A stretch of 64,000 nucleotides of DNA from Nitrosopumilus oxyclinae (GTDB taxonomy: Archaea > Thermoproteota > Nitrososphaeria > Nitrososphaerales > Nitrosopumilaceae). The position numbers and the translations under genes were made by a program. Numbering within the stretch: the stretch's first letter is position 1; every line of letters starts with the position of its first letter. The notes beneath the pieces were generated by a model. That model searched no databases and was not told the origin of the DNA. It saw only the letters and a program-made list of their open reading frames with translations. Where the stretch lies: positions 682,001 to 746,000 of the forward strand of contig NZ_CP026994.1 of NCBI RefSeq assembly GCF_013407165.1, read 5' to 3'. Positions 45,630-53,946 of this stretch are shown here, one piece after another.

Positions 45630-48263
45630 ATTAAACGCAGAGAAGAACTCCTTTGCGCCGTTTTTAGAGAGTTCTTTATTTTTTGTTTGACAATAGTTTG
45701 TGGTAAATGTACATTTTGGACATCCTCCCCAGTTCTTTTCACCTTTCTGATTTTTATCAGTTGGACAATCACAGTCATTTATCAGTGAATATCCTGTGTT
45801 GAGTATCTTTTCAAACTCGTCATAGATGATTTTACTGCATCCGTTAAACCCATCTGATGAATTATCATAGATGTAGATTACTCCTTTTTCATAATATACA
45901 TCAATATCACTTGATTCAGCTTTTGTCATAATCTTACTTGCGTTTACTAGAACATGTGATATGGTGTGAACTATGGGGTCATTGACAATTGGACTTTTTG
46001 AATCAGAGCTATTTTTTGAGATAAATTCTGGAGGTAGTATTATACTAACTGCTGAGTGCTTTGACTTCCAATGAAAATTTCTCCATGATGATGTGTTGGC
46101 ACCGTTATGCATTTCATATTGGTCTGTTGTTTCGTTATAGTTTCCTTTCATGTATCCTGTAATAGTTCTATCAAGGGAGATAATTCCATAGCGCAGGGAT
46201 ATTTTTCTCTCCTTGAAATTGATTTCTCTATGAATGGCTTTGCCTTCAGATGTTTGAATTATTGCTGTTCTTACAATTGGAATGGTTCTCTTTTGTTTTT
46301 CATGTGATTTTACAAGATACGCTCTTGCTCCGTTTTGAGATTTTATCAATGAATTTACTTCATAGTTTTGTTTATTGAAGTGATAAATTGCCTTTTGATG
46401 TAGTTGATAATATCCTACAGGGACTCCTCTAGTTCCTATTTTTCTTGAATTATAATAAATTGAAATCTCTCCTGATGCTCCACGTAAATTTACACTGTTT
46501 GCAAAGTCAAAGAACTGCGATTTGTCTGACTCATCCATTGCTTGGTCTTCGATATCCACTGACTCTTCATGTTTTTCAGAAATTATTGGATTTTTCTTGT
46601 TAATTGGAATAACGTGGTCTTGTGATAGATACTCATCAATATGCCGTGCAAAATAGTGACATGCCGCATCGTCTGGATCAAAAACACAGATAGCATAAGA
46701 TTTCTGACCCTTCCTTCCTGCTCTGCCTATTCTTTGAATAAACGAATCAAACTCATTTTTAAATGCAGAGATAACTACATCCACGTGTCCTATGTCTATT
46801 CCCAATTCCAAAGTTGGAGTACATGAAAGTACGTCTAGCTCTCCTGCTTTCATTTGAGATTCGTACAGTTTCCTATCCTTTTGATCAAGGCCTCCTCTAT
46901 GTATTTGAATTCTAATCCCACTGTTTGCCTCCTCAACATTTGATGCTAAAAATTCTGCATCATTGTGAGAGTTACTAAAGACTAGTTGCGTTGAATTGTT
47001 CTTGTAACAAATTGATGATAGCATCTCCATTGTGGTTCTTTGTTTAAATTTTCTAGGCATCACAAAAAACATGTGCATGTTTTGTTTTCGTCTAAATTTA
47101 CTTTTGATATATGTAAATGAATCTTCAGGCAAATCAAACATGTTTGAGAAAAATTCCTTTGAATTGTCAAGTGTAGCTGACGCTCCTACAAATTGGACTT
47201 TACCCATGAATCTTTTCATTCTTTTTAACACGTGATACACATTGGAGCCATGAAAACTGGTGTAGGAATGTGCCTCATCCATTACGATAATTTTTGCATT
47301 CTTGAATAGTTCATTCCATTTTTTGTCTTGTAAAATTAAATGGTAATTGATAAAATCAAAATTTGTTGCAATGATTAGGGATTTCTGACTTGCATCTGAA
47401 ATTATCATGTCTTTGTAGTCTGTACTTTGTCCTCCGTGAATCGAGTAGACTGCCATTTTCTCTGATAATTTACATTTCTGAATTAAATCTGAAATCTTTG
47501 ATACTTGGTCATCAATTAACGCATTTAGTGGATACACAAGTAATGTGAAAACTCCAGGGGTTGGATTCTCTGAAATTTTCTGCAAAACTGGGATTGCAAA
47601 CGCTTCAGTTTTTCCAGACCCCGTAGGTGCTGAAATAATTGAATTTTCTCCCCTTAGAATTGCTCTAACTGCTTCCTCTTGGAATGGTAATAATCCTGTG
47701 AAGCCATACTTTGCCAATCCTTTGATAATATTTTCTGATAACACATCACTTAGAGTTTCAATTGGAATCTTTTCAGCTTCTGGCGCAATTAGTCTTTGAT
47801 AATGAATTAGTGCAAGGGATTCTTCCTTGTGCCCTTGAACTATCTCTCGAATTATGGGGTCATTGTCAATTAATGATTTTGGAATTTTAGAAAGATCATA
47901 CATGATGCTTTCAGGTAATGGAATTTTATTTTCAGGTTCTTTTGGTTTTGGTTTTGAATATTTTTTAATTTCATCTGGATAGTATGACATTCCAGATTCT
48001 GATGGACCATCACATCTGTGTGGCTCATCTGTCCTTGAATCAATTGGGATAAATTTCCCGCTATCAGACTTGAATCCCTCATCCCAGTAAATCTCAGCAC
48101 CGCAACCTTTGGAGCATTGTTTAGTTTTTCCTGAATAGTTTACACCGTATGTTGGGGTTTTGACCAGAATCTTTTCGGGGTTACATTTTGGACAAACCCA
48201 TGGACCTCCAACATCTTCATAGCTTTGAACGAGCCTAGAATCACAGTTGGGGCAAAATTTCAT
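45621..48263 (-). CDS. SF2 DEAD/DEAH helicase, MrfA/YprA (DUF1998) type
   Basis: The 880-aa protein has N-terminal zinc knuckles (FCPNCD, VCPKCN, CSKGCG). Motif I is SAPTGSGKTEAFAIPV (~216), with DEAHSY (~326), VGASATLD and motif VI QRIGRAGRKGQ (~511). A C-terminal four-Cys DUF1998-type cluster reads CDCPTD...GGCPKCTFTTNYC. This layout matches YprA/MrfA and Hrq1 helicases, which in bacteria repair DNA crosslinks. Here the repair role is inferred from family. Confidence 0.85.
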   Translation of the reverse strand: MKFCPNCDSRLVQSYEDVGGPWVCPKCNPEKILVKTPTYGVNYSGKTKQCSKGCGAEIYWDEGFKSDSGKFIPIDSRTDEPHRCDGPSESGMSYYPDEIKKYSKPKPKEPENKIPLPESIMYDLSKIPKSLIDNDPIIREIVQGHKEESLALIHYQRLIAPEAEKIPIETLSDVLSENIIKGLAKYGFTGLLPFQEEAVRAILRGENSIISAPTGSGKTEAFAIPVLQKISENPTPGVFTLLVYPLNALIDDQVSKISDLIQKCKLSEKMAVYSIHGGQSTDYKDMIISDASQKSLIIATNFDFINYHLILQDKKWNELFKNAKIIVMDEAHSYTSFHGSNVYHVLKRMKRFMGKVQFVGASATLDNSKEFFSNMFDLPEDSFTYIKSKFRRKQNMHMFFVMPRKFKQRTTMEMLSSICYKNNSTQLVFSNSHNDAEFLASNVEEANSGIRIQIHRGGLDQKDRKLYESQMKAGELDVLSCTPTLELGIDIGHVDVVISAFKNEFDSFIQRIGRAGRKGQKSYAICVFDPDDAACHYFARHIDEYLSQDHVIPINKKNPIISEKHEESVDIEDQAMDESDKSQFFDFANSVNLRGASGEISIYYNSRKIGTRGVPVGYYQLHQKAIYHFNKQNYEVNSLIKSQNGARAYLVKSHEKQKRTIPIVRTAIIQTSEGKAIHREINFKERKISLRYGIISLDRTITGYMKGNYNETTDQYEMHNGANTSSWRNFHWKSKHSAVSIILPPEFISKNSSDSKSPIVNDPIVHTISHVLVNASKIMTKAESSDIDVYYEKGVIYIYDNSSDGFNGCSKIIYDEFEKILNTGYSLINDCDCPTDKNQKGEKNWGGCPKCTFTTNYCQTKNKELSKNGAKEFFSAFNLL

Positions 48264-48413
48264 GAATAAATTTTTAGACTAAATTACCATTAATGAACCG
48301 ATGAGATCAAAAAATTAGTCATTATTTTTTCAATTCTAACTCTAAAATTGACAAACTAAAAGATAAAACATAATTTAATTTCAAACCTTCCATATTCCAC
48401 ATTTTTGATGGTA

Positions 48414-48569
48414 TTAGTTGAGAGTTGAAGTATTGTCTTCTCTATGTCTATAATTATAATGACATCTCTTGTTGCAAAACCAGTCCATTCCACCAAGATA
48501 TTCTACACGGTCTGACTTTCCACAAAATGTGCATTTTATGAAATGTTTCATGTTTTTTTCTTTGTTCAT
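48414..48569 (-). CDS. small zinc-finger protein (51 aa)
   Basis: The frame encodes MNKEKNMKHFIKCTFCGKSD, then RVEYLGGMDWFCNKRCHYNY. It has C-x2-C and C-x3-C-H groups that can bind zinc, somewhat like MYM/FCS fingers. A CATAAATC box lies about 28 nt upstream. It is separated from the helicase gene by 150 bp. Function is unknown. Confidence 0.6.
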   Translation of the reverse strand: MNKEKNMKHFIKCTFCGKSDRVEYLGGMDWFCNKRCHYNYRHREDNTSTLN

Positions 48570-48718
48570 TACAGTGCCTCTTTTCTTGATTTATGATACA
48601 ATACACAGTTTATAGTGTAGATGAAGTATAATAATGCAGAATGATTTTTTGCATTTTAGTTCGATTTAGGAGCACATTTGACATGATGAGAATTTTTTCC
48701 TAGGGGTTGAAAAATTAA

Positions 48719-48967
48719 ATGACTAGATTTGATAATGTAAATGAAAAAAATTATGGGAAAATAAAAAGAGGATTAAAAAAGTCATTTAAGACAATTCCTT
48801 GTCTAAGTGATAGTAGATCTATAATTGAAACTTTTGATATAGTCCTGACAAATTCCAAATTACCTGTTACTTATTTCAAAACAAAAACACTTGAAATCAA
48901 GGATGACTCTTCAAAGGATTCAAAAAAAATAATTGAAGTTATACACGGTATTCTAAATATTGCTTAA
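48719..48967 (+). CDS. hypothetical protein
   Basis: The 82-aa protein (NVNEKNYGKIKRGLKKSFKT, then LSDSRSIIETFDIVLTNSKL) is basic at the N-terminus and has no recognised motif. It ends with a helix (KKIIEVIHGILNIA) that echoes KKIIEIIHS at the end of the 21263 protein. Confidence 0.5.
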   Translation: MTRFDNVNEKNYGKIKRGLKKSFKTIPCLSDSRSIIETFDIVLTNSKLPVTYFKTKTLEIKDDSSKDSKKIIEVIHGILNIA

Positions 48968-49044
48968 GAAGAATATCGAAATTTAATCTTGAATTCATCA
49001 CTAAACACCTAAACGTATAAGACCAAGTTTTGTGTGAAATAATC

Positions 49045-49134
49045 ATGGGATGGAAAAAAACTTTAAGTAAATTTTGTATCATGAAAAAGGTTAGAGATAA
49101 GGCAAACGAGCCTGATGAAGAGGAATCTTCATAA
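49045..49134 (+). CDS. possible microprotein (29 aa)
   Basis: The frame reads MGWKKTLSKFCIMKKVRDKA and NEPDEEESS: a basic amphipathic helix with an acidic tail. CGTATAAG begins 31 nt before the ATG, the leaderless spacing used by many genes here. No homologue is known to me. Confidence 0.4.
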   Translation: MGWKKTLSKFCIMKKVRDKANEPDEEESS

Positions 49135-49175
49135 TTATTTAAAAAATTATTAATCAATTTACTGCAAATGCTATC

Positions 49176-49583
49176 ATGCCATTAGACAAGATGCCAGAAC
49201 CTGATGAGTATGTTCTTACACACAATTCTAAAGTATTACACGCAAAGGGTCAACCTATTGCATGTATAATTGACAACCAAAATGATTCTCAGTATGCATC
49301 ACTGCCAAACGATCCTTCATTGAAGGCAAGCTTGATTGGATTTTTAAATAAACATGACGATCTGGGACTGCTCATGGGATTCAAGTTAAAAATACAAACT
49401 GATTCTGAATTTTTAGAGTATACTGTATATCCTGATGAGGAGTTTATTGATACTGTAATTTATGATGAAGCAATTCACATTATCAATGATTCAATGGAGA
49501 ATCTTTTCTCACTGAGAAAAATCGTAACGGATCAATTTGTAAAAACTAGATCTGAGTTTGAGAAATTTAAAAAAATGATGTGA
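49176..49583 (+). CDS. hypothetical protein
   Basis: The 135-aa acidic alpha/beta protein (YVLTHNSKVLHAKGQPIACI and DEEFIDTVIYDEAIHIINDS) has no signal, membrane segment or recognised motif. A long helix closes it (VTDQFVKTRSEFEKFKKMM). It precedes the PD-(D/E)XK nuclease gene by 41 nt in the same direction. Confidence 0.55.
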   Translation: MPLDKMPEPDEYVLTHNSKVLHAKGQPIACIIDNQNDSQYASLPNDPSLKASLIGFLNKHDDLGLLMGFKLKIQTDSEFLEYTVYPDEEFIDTVIYDEAIHIINDSMENLFSLRKIVTDQFVKTRSEFEKFKKMM

Positions 49584-49624
49584 CATCCAAATCATTCAAT
49601 AACTACTAGAATCAAAAAATTTTA

Positions 49625-50290
49625 GTGGCAAGTTTTACACAGATGCTAAAGGCAAGAGAGCCTACCCTTTTGGATAGGGAAGATGGACATTGGTATCAGA
49701 CCAAGTTTGACAAAATTTATCCCTCAATCAGCACTATCCTTTCGGCAACTGCTCCAGAACACAAGAAAAATGGGTTGCAATCATGGAAAGAAAATGAGCC
49801 CGCTCATGAATATATTACAAAACAAGCCCAAGACATTGGTACACAGTCCCACAAAATGATAGAAGACTATCTTGGCAATAAACTTGCAATGGAAGAATTT
49901 GATTTACTACCTATTGCACATTTTAATAATTTGAAACCTTTTCTTGATAACATTTCAGATGTCACATCCATTGAGCAGAGAATGTATTCTGACAAATTAC
50001 AAGTTGCAGGTACTAGTGATTTGATTGCAGAATACAATGGGGAATTATCTATCATTGATTACAAAACAAAGCGCAAGCCTCAGATTGATGAATACATGTA
50101 CGAATATTATTTGCAAACTACATGTTATGCCCATATGTTTGAAGAAGTAACTGGTCAGAAAATCAATCAGGTGGTAATCTTGGTTAGTAGTGAGAAGAAT
50201 ACTAGGCAGGAATTTATCAAAACATGTGATGAGTATGTAGGGCCTATGATGGAGCGAGTAGAGAAATACTATCTGAATAATTTACAATAA
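49625..50290 (+). CDS. PD-(D/E)XK superfamily nuclease (RecB/MGME1-like)
   Basis: The 221-aa protein has a GTG start. It carries IGTQSHKMIEDYLGNKL near ~80 (the His/Glu of RecB-type motif I), VAGTSDLIAEYNGELSIIDY and TKR at ~135-155 (the G-x-x-D and (D/E)xK motifs), and a late YYLQTTCYAHMFEE with the Q-x3-Y helix. This matches single-domain RecB-like exonucleases such as MGME1. It lies close to two repair-type helicases. Confidence 0.8.
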   Translation: MASFTQMLKAREPTLLDREDGHWYQTKFDKIYPSISTILSATAPEHKKNGLQSWKENEPAHEYITKQAQDIGTQSHKMIEDYLGNKLAMEEFDLLPIAHFNNLKPFLDNISDVTSIEQRMYSDKLQVAGTSDLIAEYNGELSIIDYKTKRKPQIDEYMYEYYLQTTCYAHMFEEVTGQKINQVVILVSSEKNTRQEFIKTCDEYVGPMMERVEKYYLNNLQ

Positions 50291-50291
50291 A

Positions 50292-50969
50292 TCAAGATAG
50301 GTTGTCTAATTTATTATCTAATTCTTGTACTTGTTTTGTCAAATCACTGACTAGATTATCTAGGCCATCTGGGTTTTTTTCGGGTTCTTGTGTTTTCCCA
50401 TTTGACCAATCAAACATTGCAGATAGTATCTCCATTGCTTGGGATGAATAGTCGGCTAAATCTTTGATGTTTAATTGTATCTTGTTTTCATTCTTGTGAT
50501 TAATTATTAAAATGCCTATTTTTTCAATTACAAATTGCTGTTGAGTTGTTGCTTTTCTAAAATCTAGTAAGAATAATCCATTAATTGAATTTTGTAATTT
50601 GCCATTATACTTCATTTTTTTACAAATTCGTTCTATCATTTGCTCTAATGTGGTATCTTTACCAAAACCTTCATCTAGTTTTATTGGATTGATAATGATT
50701 TTCAAGAATTTCTTTATTGCATCAAGATGAGAATTAATGTATGACATCTCTGAGTAAATTATAAAATTTGTCAACTCTTCATTTTTTGTCTCAAATGTAT
50801 CTAGTTTACTAATTAACTCACTCATTGAATGTGAGAATGACTTTCTAAATTTTATAAAATTCCTGAAAAATTCCTCATCAAGGTATTCCTTGTTGAACTG
50901 CACTAGTCCTTTTGATTCAATATCCTTCAGAATTACAACTGTGGCTTTGTAGTTTGGATCAAGTGTCAA
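50292..50969 (-). CDS. hypothetical helical protein
   Basis: The 225-aa protein is mostly alpha-helical. It begins at TTG 50969 and ends in a coiled coil (LVSDLTKQVQELDNKLDNLS). No catalytic motif is visible. Its 3' end abuts that of the nuclease gene. Confidence 0.55.
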   Translation of the reverse strand: MTLDPNYKATVVILKDIESKGLVQFNKEYLDEEFFRNFIKFRKSFSHSMSELISKLDTFETKNEELTNFIIYSEMSYINSHLDAIKKFLKIIINPIKLDEGFGKDTTLEQMIERICKKMKYNGKLQNSINGLFLLDFRKATTQQQFVIEKIGILIINHKNENKIQLNIKDLADYSSQAMEILSAMFDWSNGKTQEPEKNPDGLDNLVSDLTKQVQELDNKLDNLS

Positions 50970-51034
50970 TAATTTTTTTGAAATTTCTGTGAACTTAAGC
51001 TTATTGGAGTTTAGATTCTATTTCTCTGATTTAT

Positions 51035-51292
51035 CTAGCTTTTTTTCCAGCCTTTCCATCTGCTTCTAAATTCTATCTCTTCTTTTCTTTCTATGATCTT
51101 TCGACGATTCATTTCCAGCTGTTTCATCTTTTTTTGTAGTTTATCCCATTCTTCTTTAATTTCTGCCCTTTTGGTGGGGTCTTTTGTACTCCTGTATTCA
51201 TGTTTTAGAACGTTCCATTGCTTAGTTACCTCCTCAATCTCATAATTTGCTGCAATCAGTTCCTTTGATACCTCTACAATTGGCTCATCCAT
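51035..51292 (-). CDS. small coiled-coil protein
   Basis: The 85-aa charged protein is almost entirely helix (VTKQWNVLKHEYRSTKDPTK, then EWDKLQKKMKQLEMNRRKII) with a basic Trp-containing tail (RSRWKGWKKS). It may form a dimer or bind nucleic acid (inference). It lies upstream of the 225-aa helical protein in the same direction. Confidence 0.55.
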   Translation of the reverse strand: MDEPIVEVSKELIAANYEIEEVTKQWNVLKHEYRSTKDPTKRAEIKEEWDKLQKKMKQLEMNRRKIIERKEEIEFRSRWKGWKKS

Positions 51293-51434
51293 TGATTAAT
51301 TCTTAAGCGATCTCCAAACTTAAGCCTATTGATTATTTTTAATTTTTAGAATTAAAAAATGAACATACTGTTAGCTATTGGTTTATGGAATTTGAAAAGA
51401 GAGGATTATCTCTTTGATTGTTTTACATTGTTTT

Positions 51435-51548
51435 ATGATGACTGAGAAAGAAATTCAACTATTGAAAAAAGAATTACTTGAGAAAATTAATTCAGGAGAT
51501 AATTCATACTATGGATTATCTTTAGAGAACCTAGTTTTAAAAAATTAA
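51435..51548 (+). CDS. possible microprotein (37 aa)
   Basis: The frame reads MMTEKEIQLLKKELLEKINS and GDNSYYGLSLENLVLKN: a charged helix and a short tail. No domain or clear promoter was found, so it may be a chance frame. Confidence 0.3.
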   Translation: MMTEKEIQLLKKELLEKINSGDNSYYGLSLENLVLKN

Positions 51549-51564
51549 TTTTTTTATGACTATG

Positions 51565-51597
51565 ATTAGTTCCAACTAATTAGAAGAAGCTAATTAG
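51565..51597. promoter_or_regulatory. overlapping palindromes upstream of a zinc-ribbon gene
   Basis: ATTAGTTCCAACTAAT (51565-51580) overlaps CTAATTAG (51576-51583), which recurs at 51590-51597, 14 bp on. TTTAAATC (51619-51626) lies 29 nt before the ATG at 51648. It is a candidate operator cluster. Confidence 0.45.
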
Positions 51598-51647
51598 GAG
51601 ACTCTAATTTTCCTAGTGTTTAAATCAACCAATGGGTATTTTGTAAT

Positions 51648-51821
51648 ATGAAACAAGATTCATGCAGACGATGTGGTAATGAATTGCAAGTTAACAGAAA
51701 ATGTGACATTTGTAACAAAGAAAACCAATTCTATTGTGATGAGTGTGGTTATGAAACAATAGAACAGATTCATTTTGAATGCATGATGAATGGTCTTAAG
51801 ACAACTTCTATTACAAACTAA
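51648..51821 (+). CDS. double zinc-ribbon protein (57 aa)
   Basis: The frame encodes MKQDSCRRCGNELQVNRKCD, then ICNKENQFYCDECGYETIEQ and IHFECMMNG. Four Cys pairs or near-pairs suggest two zinc sites. TATA TTTAAATC is 29 nt upstream, and a palindrome cluster lies beyond it. It precedes the rhodanese gene by 38 nt. Confidence 0.65.
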   Translation: MKQDSCRRCGNELQVNRKCDICNKENQFYCDECGYETIEQIHFECMMNGLKTTSITN

Positions 51822-51859
51822 TTACGCAGAAATAAATTATACTACAAATAATATCAATC

Positions 51860-52156
51860 ATGGCAGATAAAATTACTGCAAAAGAACTAATGTCACAAAA
51901 AAATGATTTTGTAATCATTGATGTCAGAGAATCTGATGAACTAGGGGGTGGAAAAATTGAAAACTCTATTCATATGCCTTTGGGATTGAGCATTAGAAAC
52001 GCAAAGAAAAAACAGATTGAAGACTATAGGGATAAGAAAATCTGCACTTACTGTGGAACCGGCTATAGGGGAAACATTGCAGCTGATGAACTGGTAAAAG
52101 AGGGATTCAATGCAGTAACTTTAGACGGTGGTTATTCTTCATGGGATCAATCTTAA
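51860..52156 (+). CDS. rhodanese-like domain protein
   Basis: The 98-aa single rhodanese domain has DFVIIDVRESDELGGGKIEN, IHMPLG, and the active loop CGTGYRGNIAADEL with Cys as the expected sulfur-carrying residue (C-x2-G-x-R). GGYSSWDQS closes it. It may shuttle sulfane sulfur; the partner is unknown. Confidence 0.85.
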   Translation: MADKITAKELMSQKNDFVIIDVRESDELGGGKIENSIHMPLGLSIRNAKKKQIEDYRDKKICTYCGTGYRGNIAADELVKEGFNAVTLDGGYSSWDQS

Positions 52157-52161
52157 TTTTT

Positions 52162-52512
52162 TTATTCATTCCAGATTGTTTGTGTTTTAAGCCAGGCAAT
52201 CAAATCTTTGTATAGTTTACTTTTTTGCATGTTTAATACACCAATTTCTAAATTAGTTGAGGATTTTACTGTCTTTGTGTAATTCTCATAAACTGCAAAA
52301 ATGATCTTATCTAGAAACATTTCATTTTGCATCTCTTTTTTTGCCAGTTCTTCAGATTCAGTCATTGCAAAGCTTGCAAACAATACTCCATCAACCCAGT
52401 ATGCATTTGCTGCATCTAACGATGACATCATGCCGATTAGATCGTCTAGATTTAGCTTTATCATGTCTCTGACGTAGATTTTGTCATATGGTTTATGGAC
52501 AAATTCTGTCAT
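52162..52512 (-). CDS. hypothetical protein
   Basis: The 116-aa protein (LDDLIGMMSSLDAANAYWVD, then GVLFASFAMTESEELAKKEM) is predicted mixed alpha/beta and cytoplasmic. No known motif is seen. It converges on the rhodanese gene with a 5-nt gap. Confidence 0.5.
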   Translation of the reverse strand: MTEFVHKPYDKIYVRDMIKLNLDDLIGMMSSLDAANAYWVDGVLFASFAMTESEELAKKEMQNEMFLDKIIFAVYENYTKTVKSSTNLEIGVLNMQKSKLYKDLIAWLKTQTIWNE

Positions 52513-52582
52513 GACGTTTCCTTTTTGTTTGGTTTAAAGAACATTTTGGAAATTTTATAACTAGTTTTTTTAGAATAATGTC

Positions 52583-52807
52583 ATGAGTGATGATGAATCA
52601 TCAGAACATGAAATGTTTGTAACAGAATTCCCAAAGAAAGGATTTGGAATTGTTGATTATCTTCAAGGACGGATGCATTTTTCTATAATGGACCAGATGA
52701 AGCTAATGCACAAATCAGGAATGAGTCAAGAGGAGATCAAAAAGACATTGCTTTCAAATATAACTGAGATTATAGATAATTTTGAACCTGAATCAAAAAG
52801 TCCTTGA
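52583..52807 (+). CDS. small hypothetical protein
   Basis: The 74-aa acidic protein (FGIVDYLQGRMHFSIMDQMK, then MSQEEIKKTLLSNITEIIDN) is helical and has no recognised motif. Its 3' end overlaps by 15 nt the small Cys-rich frame on the other strand. Confidence 0.5.
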   Translation: MSDDESSEHEMFVTEFPKKGFGIVDYLQGRMHFSIMDQMKLMHKSGMSQEEIKKTLLSNITEIIDNFEPESKSP

Positions 52808-52921
52808 GTCTAGTTTTGTAGATTCAGCCATGATGATTTTGTGACATTGACATGTGCAATTAGTATGAGGCATGTCATTATCCATCCTGTATTTGCACTC
52901 TTTAGTGTGCTCTAGCATCAT
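52793..52921 (-). CDS. possible Cys/His-rich microprotein (42 aa)
   Basis: The frame reads MMLEHTKECKYRMDNDMPHT and NCTCQCHKIIMAESTKLDSR. The H-x3-C and C-x-C-x-CH groups could bind a metal. No promoter was identified. Confidence 0.4.
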   Translation of the reverse strand: MMLEHTKECKYRMDNDMPHTNCTCQCHKIIMAESTKLDSRTF

Positions 52922-53005
52922 TTTTTAAAAATCCCTCTTTACCATATCATGATATTTTCCATATACTAGAAAAGAGTTGAGTTATTTTAAGAAATTCTTA
53001 CAAAA

Positions 53006-53308
53006 TCAGGATTTTGCAATATCGTAATCTTCCTTACCGTTTCCAAATTTCTGAGTGATGATTTTTACTCTGTATTTTTTCCCTCTTTGAATATCTTGAG
53101 ATAATATTGTCGGTTTACCATTATCATAAAATTTTGCAACGATCATTTTTCTTGAAGTGTAAAAGTTCTTTACTCCATCAAATGATTCTTCAGTTTCAAT
53201 ATTAACTTCAGTGATTGTTTCTTTCCCTACTTTTCTTTCAACGCTTTCAACTTTTACAATGGTAAAAACTCCCTTGTCATCTAGTTTTGAAAGTGAAGCT
53301 TCGGCCAT
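53006..53308 (-). CDS. hypothetical beta-rich protein
   Basis: The 100-aa protein has alternating strand pattern (GVFTIVKVESVERKVGKETI, then VNIETEESFDGVKNFYTSRK, then KKYRVKIITQKFGNG). This is reminiscent of a single OB-like barrel. This fold is a guess. It is the second gene after a 32-aa frame with a 2-nt gap. Confidence 0.5.
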   Translation of the reverse strand: MAEASLSKLDDKGVFTIVKVESVERKVGKETITEVNIETEESFDGVKNFYTSRKMIVAKFYDNGKPTILSQDIQRGKKYRVKIITQKFGNGKEDYDIAKS

Positions 53309-53310
53309 CT

Positions 53311-53409
53311 TTACTCATCATCTTGCCCGTCAGTATTGATATTATCACATTCAGGCATTGACATTGATATTTGATCATTTTGTTTTATCAAAAAATCTAA
53401 TGTATTCAT
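53311..53409 (-). CDS. possible microprotein (32 aa)
   Basis: The frame reads MNTLDFLIKQNDQISMSMPE and CDNINTDGQDDE, acidic and without motif. It ends 2 nt before the start of the 100-aa beta-rich protein gene, as in an operon. Confidence 0.3.
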   Translation of the reverse strand: MNTLDFLIKQNDQISMSMPECDNINTDGQDDE

Positions 53410-53466
53410 GAATTTTCTACCATACTTTTGAACTTAAGCGTATTGCCAAAAGAGTTTAGAGTTTTA

Positions 53467-53730
53467 TCACTCAAAATCCCATTCAGGAATAAATACAATT
53501 TCATCTCTTCCTAAATTTAACATAGAAAATGGCATGTTCTTTGTTAATCTCATCGCTGGTTCATAACAATTTAGACTATTGCAGTCCAAGCATATCCAAC
53601 TACCTCCATCTACATGAGTCATGATCATTTGTAGATCATCGCTATTGCAATGGTAACAAATTTCTGGAATTTGTTCTAACTGCCTAGCCCTTGAAATTAT
53701 TAGTCTTCCATCTTTATCGTAATCGGCCAT
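53467..53730 (-). CDS. small zinc-ribbon protein
   Basis: The 87-aa protein has ICYHCNSDDLQMIMTHVDGG followed by SWICLDCNSLNCYEP, two CxxC knuckles of a zinc ribbon. The N-terminus reads KDGRLIISRARQLEQIP. No specific family is recognised. It follows a 56-aa frame in the same direction. Confidence 0.65.
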   Translation of the reverse strand: MADYDKDGRLIISRARQLEQIPEICYHCNSDDLQMIMTHVDGGSWICLDCNSLNCYEPAMRLTKNMPFSMLNLGRDEIVFIPEWDFE

Positions 53731-53747
53731 TAGTCTTTCTGTAAAAA

Positions 53748-53918
53748 TTATGAACTTAAATCTTGTTTGGATGATTTTTTCAAATCAAAATACTCTACTA
53801 ATGCGTCACTGAATTCTTTTAATTTTATTTCATCAAACTTTGATTCTTTTAGTTCTTCCCAATTTTTTTCAATATTTTCTTTGAGAACAAAAAGAGTGCG
53901 CTTGTCATCACAATGCAT
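53748..53918 (-). CDS. small helical protein (56 aa)
   Basis: The frame encodes MHCDDKRTLFVLKENIEKNW, then EELKESKFDEIKLKEFSDAL and VEYFDLKKSSKQD. It looks like an amphipathic helical protein. It lies 17 nt before the zinc-ribbon gene on the same strand and fills the gap to the membrane-protein gene. Confidence 0.45.
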   Translation of the reverse strand: MHCDDKRTLFVLKENIEKNWEELKESKFDEIKLKEFSDALVEYFDLKKSSKQDLSS

Positions 53919-53946
53919 GATTGTACATCTCTGATACAGAATTTAT

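Noticed and set aside
45494-45778. 94-aa minus-strand frame
   Set aside because: It is an alternative frame of the helicase C-terminus and overlaps the better-supported C2H2 microprotein.
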